Of a stretch of DNA of 64,000 bases, positions 32,737 to 45,963 are shown piece after piece; positions within the stretch are counted from its first letter, which is position 1, and every line of letters begins with the position of its first letter. A model generated the notes under the pieces. The model was given only the letters and a program-made list of their open reading frames with translations. It was not told where the DNA came from and did no database searches. The translations under genes and the position numbers were made by a program. This DNA is from Ceratorhiza oryzae-sativae. Taxonomy: Eukaryota > Basidiomycota > Agaricomycetes > Cantharellales > Ceratobasidiaceae. The DNA is taken from assembly GCA_030998015.1 (NCBI GenBank), contig JARWMV010000016.1:186001-250000 (forward strand), read 5' to 3'.

Positions 32737-34256
32737 GATGCAAGTCGAGCCCAAGGCTGGCGCCAGGGTTGGTATTATCCCGGACCCTACAGCCTTTTTA
32801 TAACGTCTATTCATTCTAATGGATTCGTCATATCAGTGGTCCTTAGCGTCAGTTTCTCGGCACGATCGAGTGCACCACCCGCGCTGACCAATCTGTCATG
32901 TATGCACATGGACCTGCCACTCAAATAAGACAGAAGCGTGCAATCTCCATCTGGTCGAACTACAGGCCAGCATTCATCAGCCGAAAAACAGCTTGGCATT
33001 TCTGTGTAATCTCTCGCGCACATGTCCTAACCGCTCATTACAGTTCGCCTACATGCGAGCCATTTGGTATTTGATAGCTTCCGATAATGTATTAAAATGA
33101 GGTGCCCTTGCCATCACATGAGTAAGCACCCTGTGTCGATTTTAAATCATTAGCACCATGCAACATTCAGATGACATACGATAGCCTCACATGATGCAAG
33201 AGTCAGGCTTGATTTTTTCACCGTGCTTTTGAACCGGAACAGCAGCTGTTAGATCACTAACCATAAAAATTCTCCAGATAGAACAAGCCAAGGTGATAAT
33301 TGCGTATTTTAAAGGTAGCGGAGGTTGGCATTTGAGTGGCTATCACACCAATATATCTTAGCAGACGGTTTCCTTTCCTGTTACGGTTACGGCCGGAAGA
33401 CAAATAATCGCGGCATGTATGCCGATTCTCAAAGGAAGTCTACTTGGACAGTCAGGCAACCATATGCTTGAAGGTCACAAGCCAAGGGAAGCACATAAGC
33501 CATTTGGTCTTCAGGATCAGCAATCACGCAAGCGATAAGCGTTGATCGTAGGACATCTATTACATGCTCCTTGCCTCCGGGAAATACTGATTTCTAGAGC
33601 ACATGGGAGGGCTCTTTTCTATACGAGCAATGTAATTTTCTCGGATGCTTCTCTATCAAAATCCGGGTGGTAGGTGTGAAGTACGCTTCGATACGCTTTT
33701 CGTTATGGAGCCCGAGTACCGACAGCGATTTTGCGTAACGCACTTAGGCCGATTTTGGTATGCCTGACTCTGATTTCGCGCCGGTCTCAAAAAATAGGAT
33801 TCACCAATTCCACAGAGTATATATATTAAATGGCTAGGAACACAAAAGAAGACCTCCGCAAATCTCCGCTGAACAGCACCCTTACAATCTCGGCTTTTGC
33901 GCCTGTAAAAGATCCATATATATACTGGAATAATCTAGAGTGTGAACGAGTCAGTGAACGAGTCAGTAATCGAATCAAGTATGTATATGCGCAGAAGCAT
34001 CTCATATAACTCACTCGCAACCGTAGGGTATAAATAAAGGCTCCACTAGCCTCGCCGTATCCCTGTCGTTTTACTCTCGTTCACGCTCTTTCTTGTAATT
34101 AGATTCTACACGATATAATATTTAAATTTGATTTCTATAGCGCCAGCTGACCTCACTCGCATGTGCAAGTATTGTCAAGGCGACACATCCTGAGTAATGT
34201 TAATTGAAACCCGAGGCTCAGGGGTAGTGAAATGATGTTTTCGTTTCGCAGGTTAG
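32737..34256. other. Gene-free stretch
   Basis: About 1.5 kb between the start of the S8 gene and the 3' end of an MFS gene. Open frames are short. A small direct repeat (GAACGAGTCAGT) occurs twice near 33942-33968. No protein, RNA gene or transposon end was recognised. Confidence 0.4.
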
Positions 34257-36300
34257 CTAGGATGAGCGCTTTTGCAAAGACGGACATACGCATTGATCTA
34301 TGTCAAACTTTACATAGGGATGGTTTTTGCAAACTCTGCAATAGAGCTCACCAAATGGTTGATAGAGCACCATCCTGCTTCCCAATATCCTTGTTCGGTA
34401 TCCACGATTCATGGCTTCAGTGCGCCCGCTTTCCTCCTTCAGCCATCGACTAGCAAGTAGCCCTGCTATATTGATGCAGGTTAACACCGCGTATACGAGC
34501 CATCCGCCCAGGATATTCTTCTCGATGGAAAGTGCAAACAGCGACGTTGCGGCTGCTGGGCCGATAGCACGACATATACTTATTGTGGTCTGAGAAACAC
34601 CGTTCAGAGTACCCAGAGACGATTTCGAAGGCGCAGCGGATGTTACGAAAATCGCCATGCAGCCTATGGCATTGGCGTAAATGAAAAAAATAATTGGTGA
34701 TTGCATGAAAGCTTACCAAATGCCATGAACGCTGGGCAGGATAGCCCCAAATGAATTCCCATCACGGTCCACACTGCCCACCATATCCCTCTTCTTGCCA
34801 ATGCATTCATCACGGGCAAACTAAGCGTCAAACACATGTATGCAGAGAGGCCCGCTACGAATGTGCGTTTGCTCCCAAAACGTCGGTGAATTGGCGCAAA
34901 GCAAAAGACCTGGACGATACCAGTGGTGATCCCTTGTAGCCCCAGAATGAGACCAATACGACGAGGGGAAAGACCAAGTCCACCATTTTGAACGGGGGCA
35001 GCAAACATGATAGGCTGTATGTATGAAAGGTCATGAGATGGTAGCTGGATCGATTAACAGAAAATCCTCACAATGATACCTAGGTAAGTGATATCACTGA
35101 AAGCAAGGAACGCGTAGTTTACAATTGCGATGCAGGCACGCCTGGTGAGTATCGAGCGGAGAGAGGGGACAGTCGAGTGTAACGGGCGAGGTGACTGACC
35201 AACCGTCCCATACTCAGGAACCGTTGTAGAAATGGAACCCTTAGGCTTAGCATGGGGGTGGTGAGTCTGTACGTGAAGGTTAGCGCACAAGCTTACGTTA
35301 GATCAGAGAACTGACTTCTTCAAGAAAGATTGCAGATATTACAAAGACTATGCTTGTGAACGTCGCGGCGACGAGACAGGGCAGAAAGTATGGATATTCA
35401 CCCCAAAATGGGGCACTGAATATGTTCGGAAAATGTTTTGCGGGGTTGCTTAACGTTCCGCCGATGAACGGACCAATGGTGGCCCCAGTGGACCACATCA
35501 TCGGCATAAAAGCAAAACCTGGAGCCCAATGAGTCTACGCATGTTTAGAGAGAATATCCAAAGATTTACACTGAGCTTGATTTGTTTCATCGGTGATTTC
35601 TGTCATCATGCTTTTTGTCACCCCGATATTTCCCTGGCCGAAAATGTCTGAATTCCGGTAGATTCATACCGATTATAAGCACCACGCACATTCAAAGCGC
35701 CTGCTAAGGCTCTCGTGAAAACCAGACCCCAAAAGGTCTTACTGAGCCCGAACGAGAATATAGAGAGACCAAGCCCGAAAAGTCCAAACAGAAGTACTGG
35801 ACGTCGTCCAAGACGGTCCGATGCACGCCCGTACTGCAGGACAAATAGACTTTCTGTGAGGAAGAATATCGATTCCTGGTGAAAGTGAGGTTAGCAGAGC
35901 CATTGAAAAATGATAGCAACGAACAATTAGGCCTGCGTAGTACCCGATCCTTTCGCTATCTCCTCCAGTGATACCAGTTTTGTTCACGAGCTCTGCGATA
36001 AACGGGCTTTGGCACATTTAGACCAAACACAAATACCGGTGAAGAAACTTACTATATTACAGTGCATGTTATCGGTTCACAAAGTCCCATTAGCAGTATG
36101 ATTGATAGTTGCCTTTTGGGCAGTGGGGTGATAGCTCCTGGGCTAGCCACCACTTGCTCTTCGACTCCTTCCTCGATGATGGTAGGTATAATCTCAACAT
36201 CGTTATGGGTCGGGGGGTGTGTTGGCCCTAAGAGCGGGCGTTCCTCCTGCGCTGTTGGAACCATCGATGGGTCGTGGCCGTGGGTCGGGTAATTACGCAT
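34257..36300 (-). CDS. MFS transporter, DHA1-type (ZIFL1-like), copy 1
   Basis: The ATG at 36298-36300 starts a hydrophilic N-terminus with the family tag EERPLL, then the first helix (LSIILLMGLCEPITCTVI). Successive exons read PFIAELVNKTGITGGD, IGYYAGLI, then FFLTESLFVLQYGRASDRLGRRPVLL, which contains the MFS signature between helices 2 and 3. Next come GNIGVTKSM, TIGPFIGGTLSNPA, a cytoplasmic loop, and the second six-helix half (FAAPVQNGGLGLSPRRIGL, SSLGTLNGVSQTTIS). Exon order and intron positions match the three plus-strand copies at 43.7-50.5 kb. The C-terminus runs about 50 residues beyond the usual WLKEE end, as if the original stop had been lost. Such carriers export or move small organic compounds by proton coupling; the substrate is unknown. 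Confidence 0.88.
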
Positions 36301-36989
36301 CAAGCTTCTTTATATATCATAAAGCCTGAGTCGGGATGTCAGGGTTTGGTAAGTGCGGCGATTCACGTGATGCCTTTTTTTTTGCATACATATCTAGAGA
36401 CCTCCACGAACACAAGGTCGAACCGGTCAAACAGAAAACACACGAAGCAGGGGTGGAACAGGGCAAAAGGGCGGAACGGGACAGAGGTCAAACGGCCTGA
36501 GGGCGTACTAAAGACAGAGTCACGTCATGCCGATTTTTTGGCATACACGTGATGCCAAACGGAATTCAAAGGCCGAAATCAAGGTTGAGTCAATGCGGCT
36601 GTGGTGACGAGTATATGCAAGGGACTTTTCTAAGTTTCAGAGTTCCCTTTGTGCAAGCCACAGTATTAGGTACCTCATCTTCGCAACCTGTCCGTCAACA
36701 AAGCATATTTCGCTTCTAACGCTATTCATCAGGACAGAAAACAAACAAACGCCAACCCCCATGGCATCATATCCAATATCTGTTGGACCACGAATGTGTG
36801 ATGGTGAAAATAGCCTGGTTGTGGACGGTGTTGAAAAATTTCTGCAGGTCACACGAAATGGGAGAACACGAGTATGGTTGAGTACAAGAAAGGGGGGGTA
36901 GGTACACGAACAATTGACCAGGAGAATAGATCCCCGATGGTGCTGTACTGTCAGCCACATATGCGCCGTAAGCGCTGTAAGGCCGGATT
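36301..36989. other. Gene-free stretch with short CACGTGATGCC direct repeats
   Basis: Upstream region of MFS copy 1. CACGTGATGCC occurs near 36366 and again near 36547, about 180 bp apart, the second beside an ATGCC...GGCAT hairpin with a T-rich loop. These may be regulatory or remnants of an element. No gene is supported. Confidence 0.35.
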
Positions 36990-37176
36990 CTCAGCCAAAC
37001 CCTAGAAATCTAGCTAGCATACACTAGCTCCATCTGACTAACGATGCTTCTGAGCACTCGCTAGACCCGAAGCAGCACGGGCTACCGGATCTACCGGCAT
37101 CTAGTTAGCACTCAGAAGCATCGTTAGATAGTGGGGACTTATCACGCGCACGCTAGATATTCCAGGATTGGCTGAG
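36990..37176. mobile_element. MITE copy 2 (187 bp)
   Basis: The left end CTCAGCCAAACCCTAGAAAT and the complement of the right end agree at most of 25 positions. The inside contains CTAACGATGCTTCTGAG near 37041 and its exact inverted complement near 37115. Read in reverse, the whole segment aligns with copy 1 at 1143-1329, which has the same length. It lies in intergenic DNA. Confidence 0.75.
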
Positions 37177-39435
37177 TTTCTAACAAAATTGTGGTAGGCA
37201 TGTAACTCTGGTCCATCAGGAAAACACCCCGCGGTTAACTGAGGTTGGAAAAACGCACTAATGGTCTCGAAGCAGTCAAAATGAAAACTCTGATAGAGGT
37301 ATTTATTGGCGCTCACCACTGTTCAACCCGATCGCACTCTGTGACCAAGCTGCATATCTGAATATTCCAGGTGCGTCGATCCATCGTTGCGCCTCACTGT
37401 ACTCCTGTGCAACCCGCGAATATGACACAAACGTGTGTAGTATTTCGTCTTATATTTTAGATGTGTACCAGCTGCACGGTTGGGAGGAGAAGCAAAAAGC
37501 AGATACCGAGAGATATTAGCTCCGACCTAGAACGTCGCCTCTAGAGTCCGATTAGGTTGAGTGCTAACAAGCATTGAAAAATCTACTTTACCTAGGTGTT
37601 ATTTCGATGGTGCGGAAGGGAAGAATGAGAGATCCTGTAGCTGGTGGAGGTCGGGGACAGGAGGAGCAGGTGGAGCCAGGTATTCTACCGTCTCCTGATC
37701 CAACATCTTCGACAATTTTGGCACGTCGGTTGAGACTAAACAAATCGGCTGCTGTTTTCCTGGTTATCATACCGACAAAATGCTTGTGGTTCTCCTCGTG
37801 GTTTTGTGTTATATTATCATGTCTCTACATGTGAATTATACCCTCCATACCATCATTTTAACAACGATGTATCTCAGTGTACCTTTTCCAATTTATTCCT
37901 CTGTACCGTACACGAACGAATAAAACTTCCCCTCGATCCTTAGTGGCTCTTAGTTTTGCTCAGTCGTGTTCCCCAACAGCGAGATCAATCACTCGTAATA
38001 CACTGCCTTACTTACCCTTAAAGCGCACCTCGTCGACCCCGCCTGAATAGACTTGAGTGAGTCCACTTCAAACTGATCAACAGCGAAAAGCATCATGTCC
38101 TATCAATCTCAGCCAGTTATCAAAGCTTGACCCCTTATTCAGGCTAGTGTCTTCTTATTGGGCTTTAGCAGAATGGCACTAGGCCACGAAAGAGAGAATA
38201 TCTTGATGCATGGCATTCTCTTAACCAGCAATTGGCGGCGGCCCTGAGCCATCGACAGGCTTGTTAAAGGTCATTGAAACGAGGCAAACGAGGAGCGCTT
38301 CAATGATAAACGACGCAGTGGATTACAAGCGATTGAGCTCATTGTTGGAGAACACGACTGAGTAATTTAAGATTTTATTGAGGATCAAAGCGACGACGTA
38401 TTCGTTTCTATGCGGTACAGTAGAGTAAATCAGGGCAGAGATAGGTTCTTGTGAAGGCGATGGTACAGAAGGTACAATTCACGTGTAACAGAAAAGGGAA
38501 TGTACAATAGAAACGCGAGGAGAACCACACGCATTTTCTCAGTATCATACGGATTTACATGCGATGTATCGCAGTCCTTAATCCAAGGGTCCCTAGTGAT
38601 AAACGTTTCATGCAAAAGTGGCTCGAGCTGCTGGCTGGAGGGCCCCCGATCAGCGTGACAAGGTGGTCACCCTCATTTGAGCGCTTAGTCGACAACAAGC
38701 ATTGTGGTAACCGAGTGACCGAGTTACAATTCAGAGCATATAGCTAGAGATGACGCTTCTGGACAAGGAATCCCTTTGAATTTCAAACAAACACTCATGT
38801 AAACTTCGGACAGGAACCGATCGCACTTTGCACGAGCGCGCATATACACGCTCAAAGGCATACCTGGTAGTGGCTTCTAAACCTGGAAATCAGAGTTGGG
38901 TGCGAAAGATCAACCATAAGGCTCGGCCTGCTTACCCCCGGTAAACGAGCGCCCAAGGTAAATGTTACCTACTCCGGGATGCGGCGGAGTAACTATCACC
39001 GACCCCTAGCTCACGAACCAGATCACCTCGGAAATGTGTGAAGATTCATAGTATAACATGTAAGCAATTCGTGACGCAGCGCCTTGAATTTCGATCTGAC
39101 CGCGGAACCGATGCTCAAGGGATCTTCTAGGACTTCGCCCAAAGCGGCGGAGCTTAGATACAACAACCAAGGAAGTGACCATGCAATGCGACTTGGGAAG
39201 AGCAAAGACTTGAATTTGACTGAATTGATGATAACGTTTCACTACACAGAAGAATACAGCATTCTAACAGTACGTGGAATAATACATATTCGGAACAAGC
39301 GACTACAAACTACTATACAGGATGAATGCGCACTTGACACTGGTGCTACAGCCACCACCAGCGTCCTACGGTATCTCAATCTGTTATTAGGGCCATCATT
39401 TATCGATCCCTCCCAGTGGTTTACGGAAGCTCACC
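37177..39435. other. Long gene-free stretch
   Basis: About 2.3 kb between the MITE and the hemopexin-like gene. Only short, unrelated open frames occur on both strands. No RNA gene, transposon terminus or domain was recognised; decayed sequence is likely. Confidence 0.4.
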
Positions 39436-40119
39436 TTAGTGAAATGCAGCACAACGAGACGGCCAAACATGCGTCATACTCATAGGGCCATCCAGAATGT
39501 CCACGTCGCCCCCCGGAACCAAGTTAACCTTTGCAACCAAATCTCCAGAAAAAAGATAGGCGTTGGTGAACGTGCACAAAGACGTGTATGGGCTTGGTAA
39601 AGCGGTGTCAATCGTTTGTAATCCGACTCTGTTCCACCGTTCCTGAACCTCATAGGGGCCCTGTAGCAACTCGCTTGACTGGTCCGATTCTGAGTGAAAA
39701 GACACCCGACAAAATCTACCACCGCTGAAGAAATATGCTTGGTTCACGGTGCCTGGTACCAATATTGCAGCGTCGACATGGTCGAATCCAGCCGCAGCCA
39801 ACGATGTCCAGCTTGTAGCGATTGGAGAGGGTAAAGTCAAGAGCTGGTCATCGTTCTGGTCGACAAGGTACCGGATACGACAAAATTGAGCCCCAGAGAA
39901 GATGTATGCTTCGTATACGCGGTCGGGGATGGGAAGGATAGCATCAATATGCGTGAAGTGGGCGTCTGCAATCGATTTCCAGTCATGGAGGATTTGCGCA
40001 GGTCCGTGAACGATGACATCCCGTTCTCCTGGGACCCAGTTTATGCGGAGGTAGTTGAGGCCGTTAAAAAAGAAGTATTGGTCAGAGCCGTATATCTTCA
40101 TGGCTGCTCGTCCGACCAT
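39436..40119 (-). CDS. Hemopexin-repeat protein (albumin-2-like)
   Basis: An intronless frame of 227 codons from the ATG at 40117-40119; a second ATG six codons on would also serve. Four repeats of the hemopexin type follow one another, each with an aromatic YFF/YIFSG element and then a conserved Ile/Val-Asp-Ala turn: YFFFNGLNYLRI, FTHIDAILPIPD, AYIFSGAQFCRIRY, FDHVDAAILVPG and AYFFSGGRFCRV. Four blades and a length near 230 residues match plant albumin-2 (PA2)-like proteins, which bind small ligands such as polyamines or haem. No signal peptide is present, so a cytosolic place is likely. Ligand and role in fungi are unknown to me. Confidence 0.8.
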   Translation of the reverse strand: MVGRAAMKIYGSDQYFFFNGLNYLRINWVPGERDVIVHGPAQILHDWKSIADAHFTHIDAILPIPDRVYEAYIFSGAQFCRIRYLVDQNDDQLLTLPSPIATSWTSLAAAGFDHVDAAILVPGTVNQAYFFSGGRFCRVSFHSESDQSSELLQGPYEVQERWNRVGLQTIDTALPSPYTSLCTFTNAYLFSGDLVAKVNLVPGGDVDILDGPMSMTHVWPSRCAAFH

Positions 40120-40920
40120 GCTGCGGAAAGGATGGTGATCAATTGATTTGCTCTGCCATCAAGCGAGGAGAACCTACTTCTCCAGAAGAATAGAACAGAA
40201 GTGCGAGAAGGGTGTCGGGAAGGTGTCGAGACGGACGCAGCTGGGGTGGGTTTGGCACTGTAGCCACGAGATTTTGCTCCAGGGAAGGAGACTATCTTGA
40301 CGTTATATAGCTCTGCAGCACCGGTAGCCGGATGCTTGCCATTTATTTCCACGTGGAAAAACTTGGAGAGCGATAGCTGTGTAAAGCTCAAAAGGACTAG
40401 CCGGCCCCCTAGAGCTTAATCGTTAGCCCTCAGGTGGCCTCTGGATCGAGCAGAGGCTACCGAATATGTGTCTTGTTCCGATGCGCGAGGCGCGCCAGGT
40501 TTCCGGAGGGCGCACGGCGCTTTACCGTACCAGACGGCCATTCGCCGTCCGATCAGAAACGAGGCTGGATCAGTGAATAATCGTGCTTAAACAGGATTAT
40601 ATCATGCCTTACATATACTTCTCAATTTAGTGTATGCTAGATACAGTTCATAGTATATTGGATATGGCCAGCGAAGTTCCATTTCTCGGAAGATTCCGAA
40701 GGCTTCTCATCTGCACACGCTTCTTATGCAAGCATTTGAGAGTATTGAGCGCCTGGCCTGGTGAGCCTTGGCTTGCGATTCCCATCACGAATATCGCGAT
40801 ATCTAAATTTACGGCTTAGCTGAGCTCGAGGTCCGAGATTGAGGTGAGGGGGGACGTGGCTGTGTCTGGCGCGTGGTTGGTGGATGGTCACGGGGGTGCG
40901 GGTTCCTGGAGCGCTCGTCG
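40120..40920. other. Intergenic region upstream of the hemopexin-like and aminopeptidase genes
   Basis: Divergent gap of 800 bp. A minus-strand open frame at 40098-40391 begins at TTG and does not splice in phase to the hemopexin frame, so I leave it unassigned. The right side is GC-rich near the aminopeptidase start. Confidence 0.4.
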
Positions 40921-42917
<1,997 letters not shown>

Positions 42918-43657
42918 CATGTTTATAGTTGAACAAAGTTTGAAGACAAAACGAAATGAAACTGTGCGCATGAAGTTCTGACGTAAAATGAGCCTGGCTG
43001 AAGGCGCGTGTTTTTCGATCATGGAATTCAGGTGCGATTAATCAATTATAGAGCGGTCGTTCATACCGGCAACTCGGAGGGCATACATGGACACAGCTGT
43101 GAGCCATTGTCATCCCCGCATAGACTCTGGTGACACAAGTAGATTCGGGTTCGGATATTCTTAATCGATTGCGTGTAGATCTTAACGGAGTCGTCACATT
43201 TTATGTTGACCATGTTCTATTTACGTTCAGGCAAGAGTCTAGACCGTCTCACGCCTTTATTTTGCAACGTGACAGTATTTCCTCATCAATTGTTATCCCA
43301 AACGCGGTGTATCCCTAGAGTAGTGACACACCACGTGCTTCTGTTATGGTTGTTCCAAAGTTTAAATATATGCACATTGATCGCGTCAGCCAAACGGTTT
43401 TATGGTGCCGACACACATTTGGTATGAATAGGCATCATACTACGCCAAGCAACGGGTACTAGTAACGGCCACGCGCACCGATGTCAGTGAAGTCAGAATG
43501 GGGTACAGAATCTCAGACACGTGCACTGGCTATCAAACTTTCCCCACGCTTCGGTTTTAGCCCGTTGGCAAACCTTTTTCCCCAAACGACCCCGCAGCGA
43601 AATTATAAGACGTAAATTAATGTCCTAGAGTCTCTCACATCTAACCGCCCCCTACCA
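42918..43657. other. Gene-free stretch before the MFS array
   Basis: 740 bp with no supportable gene; it includes the promoter side of MFS copy 2. The last 150 bp are pyrimidine-rich on the coding strand close to the ATG. Confidence 0.4.
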
Positions 43658-45511
43658 ATGGCTTCGACTAGAGAGGAACAGCGCCCACTGTTGCAGTCAG
43701 CCGACCAGTCCGCAGAAGGCGAGGTTACGGCCGTCAATCAGAGTACCATAGAAAAATCAGCCCAAATAAAAAATAAGACTGTTACTCCGCTACCGAAGAA
43801 ACAACTTTTCATTCTGCTATGCATGAGACTTTGTGAATCACTGACGTTCGCAACCATCTTGTAAGCACGGGATGGTTTTGTCACGTCTGTAAAAACTATA
43901 TTAATACGTGATCCCAGCCCGTTTGTTGCAGAGCTAGTCAACAGCACAGGCATCACGGGGGGAGATGATAGCAAGATTGGATATTATGCTGGCCTGATCG
44001 TTCGTTGGTTTCTTTCGTGTCATATCATCCCACGTATCTCACGATTGCCACCCAGGAATCAACATTCTTCCTCACGGAGAGCTTCTTTGTGCTCCATTAT
44101 GGTCGTACGTCTGACAAAATTGGACGGCGCCCCGTACTATTATTTGGGCTCTTTGGGCTTGCCTTGTCGATGTTTTCGTTCGGACTCAGCAAGACGTTCT
44201 GGGGCCTAGTGTTTACAAGAGCATTAGCGGGCGCTTTGAATGTAAGTTGGCCTAAATTTAATGATAACAAATTCTAATTGCTACCCGAGAATAGGGTAAT
44301 TCTGGAGTTGTCAAGAGTATGATCACAGAGCTGACGGATGAGACAAATCAAGCTCAATGTAAGTGCCTTGCCTCATCCAATCAATCGGTACTCATCTTGC
44401 GTAGGTTTCGCCTTTCTACCCTTAACCTCCTCCACTGGATCTACCTTTGGGCCGTTTATTGGCGGAATGCTCAGTAACCCTGCACAACACTTTCCACGCC
44501 TATTCGACACTCCCTTTTGGAATAGATATCCATACTTCCTTCCCTGTTTGGTCCCATCTATGTTTACCGCTTTCACATTCTTAATATCCGCGTTATTCCT
44601 CAAAGAAGTAAGCGTTGCACTACATTGGGTGATGCATACTAACTGCCTAGGTGAATAGACACATCACCCCTCTGCAGAATCGGGTGCTCATACGTCTGAA
44701 AATAGTACCGAGTACGGAGCTATAAACCAACCTATTCGCCCAAGGGCGCTGAGGGCTCATCCTCTTCGTTCCGTTTTGACAAAGCGCTCCTGTATCGCAA
44801 TACTCAACTATGCATTCTTGGCACTCAGCGACATTACTTACGCTGGAATCATTGTAAGTTGGCTCGGAATTTCACAATCGGGGAGCCTTGACGAATCCCT
44901 TGTCTCAGCCTATAATGTTCGCTGCTTCTGTAGAGAGTGGTGGCCTTGGCCTTACCCCTCGCTCTATTGGCGCTGTACTCGGGGTTCAAGGGGTTATCAC
45001 TGGAGTCTTCCAAATATTCTTTTTCGCACCAATTCACCGTCGACTTGGCAGCAAGTATACTTTCATCGTCGGATTATGCGCATATATGTGCTTGACTCTG
45101 AGTTTACCCATGCTCAATGCGGTCGCAAGGCGAGGAGAATGGCATATCATGTGGGGAATGGTGGGGCTCCACCTCTTGCTCACCTGTCCAGCGACTATGG
45201 CGTTCGGTTAGTTTATGTCCCTCGTTGCTTACATACACATATGGCTCACAAACTCAAATATAGGCTGTATTTCCATCCTCGTAACCTCCGCTGCGCCTTC
45301 TAAATCCTCTCTGGGTACCTTGAACGGCATTTCTCAGACTACTATAAGTGCTTGCCGTGCATTCGGACCGGCATTCTCCACGTATTTGTTTGCGTTATCT
45401 GTTGAACGTAAACTACTAGGTGGATGGCTTGTGTATGTGGTGCTCACCGGTTTGAATCTAGCAGGACTGGTCGCGAGTCGTTGGCTAAAAGAAGAACGAC
45501 GGGCATACTAG
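43658..45511 (+). CDS. MFS transporter, DHA1-type (ZIFL1-like), copy 2
   Basis: The ATG at 43658 gives MASTREEQRPLL, the same acidic/dileucine-type N-terminus as the other copies. In-order exons read PFVAELVNSTGITGGDDSKI, FFLTESFFVLHYGRTSDKIGR (MFS signature), GNSGVVKSM, FGPFIGGMLSNPA, a loop of about 50 residues with many Ser/Glu, then SCIAILNYAFLALSDITY, FAASVESGGLGLTPRSIG, FAPIHRRLGSKYTF and the final block SSLGTLNGISQTTIS ending WLKEERRAY. No frame break was seen. Total is about 500 residues, normal for a 12-helix carrier. It is the first of three direct copies, and the substrate cannot be inferred. Confidence 0.9.
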
Positions 45512-45963
45512 AGGGCTAAAACGACGATACGCTATTAGAAACAGTCTCGCTATGTGCTGTGTTAGATCGCTGGGACGTTTGGTGGCTAGACCTAAAATGA
45601 CCAATTGCACAGGGACCTTGCTGCCCGGCGAGATCTGCGTCATGTAATTCAAGACCTGTCAACCACTGTACGAGCTGATGTTTTCAAACCACCACGCAAG
45701 TGATTTAATGACATTCCCCAGCAAACGAGTGCTATTATTGGATATGTTGGTTTTAGACACACAGGGACCCCTTCGTGGGAACAGGTACAAACGGCCGGCT
45801 AGGTCAGTCACACGGAAGGTTTAATCAAGCGTAGATTAGGCCAATGCTTATCTATTTCAAAGATCTACGCATGGCACATGGTCACGTGATTCTCGTACTG
45901 ACTCGATGCACAGCTGCCGAAAAATCCTGCAAAAGCGTAGAGCGTTCGACCACGTTGGCTAAG
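45512..45963. other. Spacer between MFS copies 2 and 3
   Basis: 450 bp with no gene. It contains the likely terminator of copy 2 and promoter of copy 3. A possible CACGTGATTC element lies near 45882. Confidence 0.4.

Noticed and set aside
36360..36560. Solo LTR bounded by the CACGTGATGCC repeats
   Set aside because: There are no TG...CA ends, no target duplication and no related copy in the window.
40098..40391. Open frame upstream of the hemopexin-like gene as its first exon
   Set aside because: It begins at TTG, and the GTAGGT/CGCAG junction that would link it to the hemopexin frame is out of phase.
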